Of a DNA stretch of 64,000 nt, positions 56,104-64,000 are shown in pieces (positions within the stretch are counted from its first letter, which is position 1; each line of letters opens with the position of its first letter). The stretch is taken from assembly GCA_019188255.1 (NCBI GenBank), contig JAETXT010000008.1:496001-560000 (forward strand). The letters run 5' to 3'. The notes under the pieces were generated by a model, which saw nothing but the letters and a program-made list of their open reading frames with translations, had not been told where the DNA came from and did not search any database. This stretch comes from Verticillium longisporum. Taxonomy: Eukaryota; Ascomycota; Sordariomycetes; Glomerellales; Plectosphaerellaceae. Position numbers and translations under genes: made by a program.

Positions 56104-58041
56104 ATGGATTTCGAGGAGCTTGCTATCAGCGAACGCAAGATCATCGTCGGCATCGACTTTGGCACCACTTACTCGGGCGTTGCTTGGGCGGAGACACAAC
56201 GGCCTGATCGCCGAACCACCATCACTTCATGGCCCATCAGCAAGACCATCCGAGAGGGCGAGTCCTCTGATAAGGTGCCGACAAAACTGCGGTACTCGGA
56301 TGGTGATGTTCAGTGGGGATTCTCGATCCCCGTCACTGCACCGCAGAATGAGGTTGTGGAGTGGTTCAAGCTGTGAGTATCTTGCCATGAACGTAAATTG
56401 CCTCGGCTGCGAGATCGATGGGCTGATCGCTTAGTGACCTCGATCCGACGTTGCAAGGCATGGGAGATACTGTGGCGAAGGAAGCCCGTGCCGGCCGCAG
56501 TGTCGATCAGCTTGTCACCGATTTTATCTCGCCCCTGGGCGAGCATCTTCGCTACATGCTGCGAGCGAAGCTAGGCGAGCACATTGTCAGCACCATTCCC
56601 CTCGAGGTAAACTTCAGAAATCTTCAAACGCGCCTGCTTTTCTAACGAGACAGTTTTGTGTCACTGTTCCAGCTATCTGGTCCGAGCTCGCAAAGGACAA
56701 CACAAAGCAGGCTTGCCAGAAAGCTGCTGGTCTGGTCGCCACGCCATCACAGATCCACCTGGTCTCCGAACCAGAAGCTGCCGCTATCTATGCACTCCAT
56801 GGCCTTGATCCACATGGCCTTAAGGTGGACGATACAATTGTCGTCGTCGATGCTGGTGGAGGCACGGTGGATCTGATTTCATACACGATCACCAGACTGA
56901 AGCCTATTCTTGAGGTCGAAGAAGCTGCGCCTGGATCTGGAGCCCTTTGCGGATCAACGTTTTTGAACTTGCGCTTCAAGAAATTTCTCACAGCCAGACT
57001 AGGCAACGAAGAGGGGTTCGATGACGAGGTTCTTGCAGAAGCCATAGACGTGTTTGAGAAGAGGGTAGCAGCTCTCCCCTTCCCCGCTGCCGTTGTCGAC
57101 ACTAACAAGAGCAGATCAAACGTCAATTCACCATGCAAGCTGGTCCTGACGACAGATTCATCGTCCCTGTTGGCGGCCTCACCAATAACAAGGAACTCGG
57201 TATCAGCCGCGGACGCTTTTCGCTCAAAGTGGCTGACTTGCGACCATCTTCGAGCCCGTCATCCTCGAGTGCATCAAGCTTGTCAGCGCCCAAATCGCCG
57301 CCTCGGGCGTTCCCATCAGCGCCGTTCTTCTTGTCGGCGGCTTCGGCGCCTCGAACTACCTCAAGGAGCGCATCCGCAACGCCATCGATCGCAAGATCCG
57401 GATTCTGCAGCCCCCGAACGCCTGGCAGGCTGTCGTTCAGGGTGCCGTGATGAAGGGTCTCGCCCAGGCCTCCCCCAGCCACCTCACGCAAGTGCGCATC
57501 CTGAACCGTAGAGCCCGCAAGCACTACGGCACGCGGTGTCGCAGGCGCTACGAGGAAAGACAGCACGGCCATCTCCGAGACAAACGCCATTGGTGCGGCC
57601 TTTACGGTTACTACCAAGTCCACGTAATGGATTACATTGTTCTTAGGGGCGATGTCGTGTCCGAGACGGACCCGTACTGCCTCTCGTTTGTGTCTACTGG
57701 GCTTGTGAGCGATGGGCGCATCAAGAAGGTCGAGATGGACATTTACGCCGACAGCACGTCCTCCGTTGCACCAGTTGAGCGCAACGACAACACAAAGCTT
57801 CTCTGCCGTGTCGAGGCCGACATAAGCCACATTCCCGAGGCGCAGCTCAATCGCCGGCAGGGGAAAGACGGCCAGGCATACTACGAGCTTGGATATGAGC
57901 TTGAGGCCAAGGCCCACTCGGCATCGACTGAGTATACTCTGGTGTACAACAGTAAGTGGTCTTGTCAAAGACGAGTGGGTGATTTCGAACTAATGCACCC
58001 CAGACCAGCGATACAACACCGTCACTGCAGAGTATGTTTAG
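56104..58041 (+). CDS. Hsp70-like ATPase (HSPA12-type fungal family), one frameshift
   Basis: Five exons, 56104-56372, 56435-56606, 56654-57064, 57115-57951 and 58004-58041; about 592 residues if one base is allowed for. The actin-type ATPase signatures are present: phosphate 1 IIVGIDFGTTYSGVAW at the start, phosphate 2 TIVVVDAGGGTVDLISY, and adenosine SAVLLVGGFGASNYL. The C-terminal part (ARKHYGT, DYIVLRGDVVSE, ADISHIPEAQL, STEYTLVYN, RYNTVTAEYV) is the divergent beta domain typical of this fungal expansion, not a canonical substrate-binding domain with EEVD. At 57241-57244 the frame shifts: ADLR must join TIFEPVIL, which needs one extra base. All splice phases agree only with that base restored. 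These proteins are abundant in filamentous ascomycetes and of unknown client. Confidence 0.85.
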
Positions 58042-58436
58042 CTTGCGCTGAAGAACGAGAGGGGTGTTACGGGAGGGGTTTTACGGGAGGAAGTCCGCGA
58101 GGGAGTTTGGGGAGTTTCTCGAGATACCGGAGCTTTCCCCTTCAGATAAATGATATCATGAGGCTTGCATTTGATGACATTGCGTCTCTTTCGACCTCTC
58201 CCCCCATGCACTGATGTCCTCCAAGACAGGCAGAAGCCCCGTCCACCGGCCCTGTATTCCGAGCACGAGGAGAGGGCTCCACGCCGGAACCCCACCATCG
58301 TCCGCCGGGTGCCCGCCACAAATGCCTCAACCATGACTCTTTTTCTCTCCACAACAGCCCACGCCAAAGAAGCCTCGCAGCCGTTGGGTTGCAGTCATAA
58401 TGTATACAGAATTGGCGGGACTGTATGGAGAGATGG
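58042..58436. other. Intergenic region
   Basis: 3' flank of the Hsp70-like gene and 5' flank of the tRNA; no gene seen. Confidence 0.5.
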
Positions 58437-58518
58437 CCGAGTGGTCTAAGGCGCTAGTTTCAGGTACTAGTCAATTTATTGGCGTGGGTTCGAATCCCAC
58501 TCTCTTCAACAGTCAAGG
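58437..58518 (+). tRNA. tRNA-Leu (anticodon CAG)
   Basis: 82 bases including the discriminator A. Acceptor strands ggagaga and tctcttc pair with one G-U. The D arm has the class II consensus tggccgagtggtctaaggc. The anticodon stem ctagt/actag encloses ttcaggt, giving anticodon CAG at 58471-58473. The long variable arm has a caa/ttg stem, and the T arm is gtggg-ttcgaat-cccac. No intron. A and B box promoters are intact, so it should be transcribed by RNA polymerase III. Confidence 0.96.
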
Positions 58519-58850
58519 CCAGAGATGGCCTCATTCTTTTTGCTTTTTACGCCAGGCGCCCAGTCGACCAAACCTTTTTCCCCCTCAGACCCCAAGATTT
58601 CGGATGTGCATGTGAATGGCTACGCGCCCCACTGGTCCTACTCTTGTTCCTGCTACTGGGCCTACGTGAGAATGTCATCTCATGAAAGTATTCAAGTGGT
58701 CATGCATTTTTGAGTGGATTTCGTTCGAGGCATCGAACGCGAGAAGAAAGCGAAGGTTCCCATATATACATTTAGCTGGTCTACTCTGAGTATCTTCGTG
58801 GACAGCAACCTCTCTTTCACCGTCTTCTCAATCGCTACGTTATGCTACAA
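58519..58850. other. Intergenic region
   Basis: 332 bases between the tRNA and the 3' end of the transporter gene; nothing recognised. Confidence 0.5.
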
Positions 58851-61092
58851 TCACGCCGCCGTCAACTCGGCAACGCGCTTCTCCAGCTCAGGCACCTGTC
58901 GCAGAAGCACGTCAAGCTCCTCCTTCTCGTCCTCCAGCTTCAGCCTGCGCTCCGGGTCGAGCTTGGTGAAGACGTAGTTGCCCTGTCCGTCGAACTGCAG
59001 AATGCGCGAGTGGTACTTCCACAGGCTCTTGCGGTGGCTGACCGTCATGAGGGTGATGCCGAGGCTCTTGGCCGTGTCGTACATGACCTTTTCCGTGTCG
59101 AGCGTCACGCTGCTCGTGCACTCGTCGAGAATGGCGTACTTGGGCTTGTGGTAAAACAGACGCGCCATGGCGACGCGCTGCTGCATGCCGCCGGAGAGGA
59201 CGTCGCGCCATTCAGCCTCGGCGTCCCACCCGCCGTCGTACAACGCTGGCAGGTGCTCCAGTCCGAGGATGGCGAGGATGGCATCGAGATCTGAATCTGT
59301 GACACCACGTGCGCGGACTTGGCGAAGAGAGTCGGGGTAGGTGATTTGCTGGCGGAGGGAGCCGCGAGAGAGGTAAGGACGTTGGGGGATATAAAAGATG
59401 TGGGCGAAAGGCGGCTTGCGAACAGTACCACCGTAGACGGGCCAAAGCCCGCCGAGAATGCGGAAGAGCGAGGATTTGCCACAACCGTTGGGGCCGACGA
59501 CAAGCAGGTGGTCGCCGGGCTTGAGGGAGAAGGAGAGTGCCTTGATCAGAACGTCACCGTTAGGCGAGATGATGGGGCTGTTGCAATTAGCTAGGTCATA
59601 CTGGGGTCATTTGGTACGACTTACACATCCTTGAACTCAATGTCTTCGCTCTCAATGACGGTGCCTCGCCCCTTCAGAACAGCTTCGTTGCCTTCGGTGC
59701 CAGAGCTCGAGACCAGCTTCTTTTCAAAATGGCCAGAGCGAATATCGTTCATGACCTCGAGCAAGGAGTCGACACGCGACGTGTAGCCAGCCAGCTCCAT
59801 GACCTCACGGTAGGAGAACATGACACGACCGAAAGCATCTGAAGCAGACAACAGCATTCTCCTGTTTGTTACAAAGCTTTCGGTGCGATCACCCATGCTC
59901 ATGGCAACGTGACCAGGCATCTTCACGAAGACCGGCGCACTGCACAGGAGCAGACCAAGAGCACCCCAGAAGTACTTGATGACGAAGTCTTCCATGAACC
60001 CATGGTAGAAGCGACGGCGCAGGATGTAGTTGACGTGCTTGATGAGCGTGAAGTAGCCCTTATCGAGGGTATCCTTCTCGGCTTCATGGCCATTGTAAAG
60101 AGCAACCTCCTCTGCGTAGTCGATCAAACGCGAGTGCTGGAAGCGGAATTCGCCCTCAAGACGGGCCTCATCAGCGACAAACTTGCCAAAGGGCGGCGTA
60201 AATGCGCGCATAATGTTCGCTGATAACTGGACGAGGAGTGACATGAAGACGACACCCTCACCGCCGACACTGTTGGATAATGAGTAGGTGTAGATAGTCT
60301 GCAAGGGCGTTAGCGGAGTTTCGTGGTTCGTGGCGTGATACTCACCATATCAAGCAGAGGCTTTGCCAGGTTGCTGTAGACCTCAGCCAGGCTGTTCGAG
60401 AACTTGGCCACATCGACGGCGATGAGCTGGTCGGCGTTCTTTATCCGGTCGTCCAGCGCCGAGATGCCATAAAAGGTCAACTGGGACAGGTACTTGTCGT
60501 GGATGTGCTGGGTCAGGCGCGTGCGGTATTTAAGGGAGAGCTCGGCCTGATGGTAGGAAAGCATAGAGTTGGTGAACGTCGCCGGCACCGCAATCAGCAT
60601 CCACCAGACGATGCGCATCAGAAATTCGCGCCCGTTGCCCTTGACCAGACTCTTGACAATCTGGCCGTCCATGGCGGCGACCTTCAGGCTGATGAGCGTC
60701 CTGATGACGAGGAAGAACGAGTGGCTGATCAGCAGCCGCGTCTCTTTGCTTTTCCACCCTGGTATGACAATCTTGAGGAGGCGCAACAGCGAGCGGAAGA
60801 ACTCGCGGTTCAGCTCGACCTTCTTCTTCTTCGCCGGCTCATCGGTCTCGCCCGTGGATGTCGTGACACCGCTGCGGGCAGCGCGTTGAGAAGACTCGCG
60901 CTGGGAAGCGGCCTTTTGCTCGGAAATGGCATGGCGAATGCGATTTGCGAGGGCGACGAAGAGCGTGATCCAAACGGCGCGGGAGATGCGAGAGCGATTG
61001 GACAGGTATAGAGATGTGAGGTTGGCGACGACGGATCGGATGGTGCGGTCGCTAGGGGGCGTCAGCACCGACAATTTAGACTGCGCGGCCAT
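58851..61092 (-). CDS. Peroxisomal ABC half transporter, ABCD/Pxa family
   Basis: Three minus-strand exons, 61092-60346, 60298-59625 and 59577-58851, 715 residues. The N-terminal membrane domain has about six helices and the ABCD-type stretch [20 protein letters not shown]. The core is followed by an ATPase domain with Walker [10 protein letters not shown], signature [14 protein letters not shown] and Walker [12 protein letters not shown]. It ends in a short coiled coil ([20 protein letters not shown]). One membrane plus one ATPase domain means it must dimerise. Relatives Pxa1/Pxa2 import long-chain acyl-CoA into peroxisomes for beta-oxidation. The size and N-terminus suggest the Pxa2 partner, but I did not verify that. 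The gene is divergent from the Dph3 gene. Confidence 0.93.
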
Positions 61093-61678
61093 GGTGCGGT
61101 GCAGGTGCCGCTATGTCGATAGGGTATCGTATGTGTTACTGTTTCGAGCTGATTCGGTTCGTCGGTCGATGGAGGCTACGTCACTTGACCATTGCCGAGG
61201 CGTAGGTCGATTGCGTTGTCAAGCTATTCAAAGTTGTGAAGGCATCGGGTAGCGACTGGTTGATGCTATTGAAGGAGCGACAGGAGCAACGGCGACGGTG
61301 ATGGGTGTCTTCGGGAGAGGTGGGCGGGATAGGGAGAAATCCCATGATCACAGGGACAGGCATGCAGTCAAGTCCACGGTTCCAGCGACGATGGTCCTCG
61401 GCCGTGGACGTCGACAGGCACAGGCGCGCCCCACAACAGCACACTGTCGCACGCACCTGCCGTGACCATTCCCGAGCATGTGATTGACTTGTTCCTTCCC
61501 ATCTGATCCTGGGCGCACCGCCACGGGGACATTACTCATCCGGGGTGATCAGCCACACCGCGGGGCAAATTTGTTCTTCATCTTTTGCCTTCGCTGTACG
61601 CTTTCGCGGCAGTCACTAAGTCTACACGCGGACAGCGCATTCACGACTCCCACGACCCCCACGAGCCCTACCGCCATC
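61093..61678. promoter_or_regulatory. Bidirectional promoter of ABCD transporter and Dph3 genes
   Basis: 586 bases between divergent starts; no clear TATA box. Confidence 0.45.
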
Positions 61679-62006
61679 ATGTCCGACGACGAGAACATCT
61701 CCATCTACGATGAAATCGAGATCGAGGACATGACCTTCGACGAGGACCTTCAGGTCTACACCTACCCATGCCCCTGTGGCGATAAATTTGCAATCGCGCT
61801 TGACGATCTGCGCGACGATGAGGACATTGCTGTGTGCCCCAGTTGCAGCCTCATGATTCGTGTCATCTTTGACAAGGTTGGTGAACCGTCCGCAGTGCCA
61901 AAACTCGGTGTCTGACTCTTTGCAGGATGACCTTCCCAAAGATCCGGAAGCCGACCCGGAACCTCCTGCTCTGGAGAACGCCGCCCAGATCCCTGTCGCC
62001 GCATGA
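61679..62006 (+). CDS. DPH3: Diphthamide biosynthesis protein 3 (CSL zinc finger)
   Basis: Exons 61679-61876 and 61926-62006, 92 residues. The N-terminal 66 residues are the CSL zinc-binding domain: acidic [18 protein letters not shown], then YPCPCGDKF with the first cysteine pair and [14 protein letters not shown] with the second, giving a four-cysteine site. Dph3 (Kti11) donates electrons to the Dph1-Dph2 radical enzyme that starts diphthamide formation on elongation factor 2. It also serves Elongator in tRNA wobble modification. The acidic proline-rich tail is encoded by exon 2. Donor gttggt is non-consensus but the only one that fits. Confidence 0.95.
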
Positions 62007-64000
62007 ACAATGCCTCACAAACATCAGACACGAAGAAGATGAACACCGAGAACACGAGAATTAGTATGGCTAGGCAGATGCAAGAACAGCTGGGAACCTC
62101 CGGTCGGGGTACGAAAGCGCTGTTGCGACAGCTACGGCTGCAGCCAAGACCTCCGGGCTCCGGGCCCCTTCGCCGTGCTGCCACTCGTCGTGGTGCCTGC
62201 TTGAGACTTTCAATTTGAGCAACTCAAAAGTCGGAAGCAGGGGTTGGAGGCTCTGCTCGCGCAGAGCCAGAGGCTGGGCCTTCCCCGTTCTTCGAGGACG
62301 GTAGGGTTTGGATCCGACTCAACATGGCGGCACTACAAGAATGGCGTGGGTATTGAGATATTGGTCATGACCACTTCTGGGGCGCATCACCGAACACTTG
62401 GCACTTGCATCATGCTGGTCTTCGAGATCTGACGGTCTGCCATTCGGTGTCAATACATTCTGGCCACTCCATGAAGGCGCGTCATCAGGTCAAAGGCCCC
62501 GCCTCATCGATTTGCGGCCGGCTCCGCTTCAATGTCGGTTAGCATGATACTGCTGGGAAGCCAAAGAATCTTGCGTACGCACTGGACAGCACCTCATTGT
62601 AGCTTCTGCTGGTAATGCAACATTGATGTCCTATCACTTTGGTGAGGGATGGATTGTCCGAGTCGACGAGTGCTCGGGCGAAAGCTTTAATCATCATGAA
62701 GGATTCTGCGCTCGCTCAGTGTCAACCCCAAGAAGAGCGGTATTCAAAGCACTTGCGAGCTTCGCAATTCAGAGTCAACCTAGTGGCGTCCACTGCCGTA
62801 GATCTACAGTGCCCGGTCAACATCCAAGTCTATTCAGCATCTCTCAGGCCCAATGTCATTTCTCAAACCCAGGAGGTTACATCTTTGTGACCAAGTGGTC
62901 ACCTTGATGTCTGTCATCGCGCCAGACCCCAAATTGTTGGCTTTCCACGGCCATTGCAGCAAGCTGTCGGTAGTCTTCGATAAGTGTAGCAGCCCCAGGA
63001 TTCTGACGCATGGCCAGGGGCTACGTCTATGATGTTTTCAATAGGTAAATCTTTAAATTGTGGCATTACTCGACCTTGCTCCAAGAGGAAGCAAGTCTTT
63101 TCTCCGCATCTACTTGAGGGTTCCATGTCTTGAGGGGTTTCGGGACATGTCCGTATCCGATGTCGCCTCGTCGAGCTTGGGAAGGCGGGAATGATGGGCA
63201 AAGACCGTCCAATTCCTCGTGGGGACCTCGGATTCTCTCGTTGTCCAACCCTTCGCTCACCCTGAGGTAGTCTGCAAATCCACAGGTACACGCAATGATC
63301 TTGCTTCTTCTTGCAGTCTGGTGAAATCTATCAGAAAACACTCATAAAATACCTTGCCCTGGTAAATAGTACCAGAGGATGATTTACTAGAGGCTTGTTA
63401 CAAAATTCGGCCTGTTTTCTTCCAACGCGCAGACAACGTGCTTGCTGGGTAGCAAACACAGACTTGGCACAGTCATGATGACAACAAATGCCAAGTCAAG
63501 GCGATGTGTCCGAAAGAGCTAAGGCTCAAACCCGAGGGATTCGTGAAGTCAACTTGGTTGTCGACTCAGTAAGACAGCGAGATGGGTGGGCGACCTCGTC
63601 TGCCCGATCTTTTGTCACTGGTCATTTGTCGGGGAGGCTGTCGAGAGAGCTGAAGAGCACAGTCACGAGTCCACTACTATGATTTGATCCTTCCAGTGCT
63701 ATGGCGCACAGATTAAGAACAGACAGACAGTGGCCACAAAGTTTCGACTACTGTTCTTTTCGCACATCCACCTCGTTCAAGCCGAGACCATGAGCAGCAG
63801 AAGGAGACCGCTTGCTGTCGAAGCCGTTTCTCGCGACTGTCATCATGCGGTGTCTCACGAGTCCCCCATTTCTGCGCCCACGCAAGTCCTTGCACGGGAT
63901 ACCAGCGTCTTCACGAGACACACCTTACACCCTGTCGTAACTATAATTAGTGCCACATTCTATACACCGTTCCGCTCTACGCTATCATATCCGATGGTAT
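62007..64000. other. Gene-poor right end of window
   Basis: About 2 kb without a supported gene. A minus-strand stretch at roughly 62900-63340 reads somewhat like protein in two frames (see findings) but I could not build a gene. The rest is featureless unique DNA. Confidence 0.45.

Noticed and set aside
57540..57650. Possible further frameshift in the Hsp70-like gene
   Set aside because: The frame stays open and joins ARKHYGT to DYIVLRGDVVSE with plausible family spacing; no shift is required.

Overview
The window is nuclear DNA of a filamentous ascomycete, most likely a Sordariomycete. The reasons are short GT-AG introns of about 45-75 bases in almost every gene, a fungal NoxB-type NADPH oxidase, Fot1/pogo transposons, and AT-rich blocks nearly empty of CpA and TpG, which is the mark of saturated repeat-induced point mutation (RIP). 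The species assignment is inference. All gene models below were spliced by hand, and nearly all close in phase.

Layout. 1-1440 is an AT-rich, RIP-type block that cuts off a dead TauD-type sulfonate dioxygenase (1479-1757), which lies divergent to an intact Dal5-family transporter (2692-4695). 5368-25260 is ordinary gene space: secreted cupredoxin, frataxin, AP-3 sigma subunit, a small one-helix protein, NoxB, a secreted metallo-beta-lactamase-fold protein, cytosolic leucyl-tRNA synthetase, a GPI-anchor-type surface protein, and a broken superfamily 1 helicase fragment.

25313-37758 is one composite insertion. It has perfect 20-base terminal inverted repeats and an 8-base target duplication (ttctggat), which points to a hAT-like element. 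Its own sequence has been reduced by RIP to AT-rich text. Three almost identical Fot1/pogo elements of 1858-1859 bp sit inside it with normal base composition, so they arrived after RIP or escaped it. All three transposase genes carry a frameshift in the same A-run.

37767-64000 returns to genes: a VOC-fold protein, a 19-exon GH35 beta-galactosidase, an AAA ATPase, a thioesterase-like protein, a cupin, an RBR ubiquitin ligase whose catalytic cysteine codon is split into a 14-base exon, an unrecognised coiled-coil protein, an Hsp70-like protein, tRNA-Leu(CAG), a peroxisomal ABCD half transporter and Dph3. There is no co-regulated pathway cluster apart from the remnant sulfonate pair; the rest are housekeeping, redox and secretory genes. 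Beta-galactosidase, Hsp70 and the transposases each contain single-base indels, mostly in homopolymers, so assembly error must be excluded before calling any of them pseudogenes.
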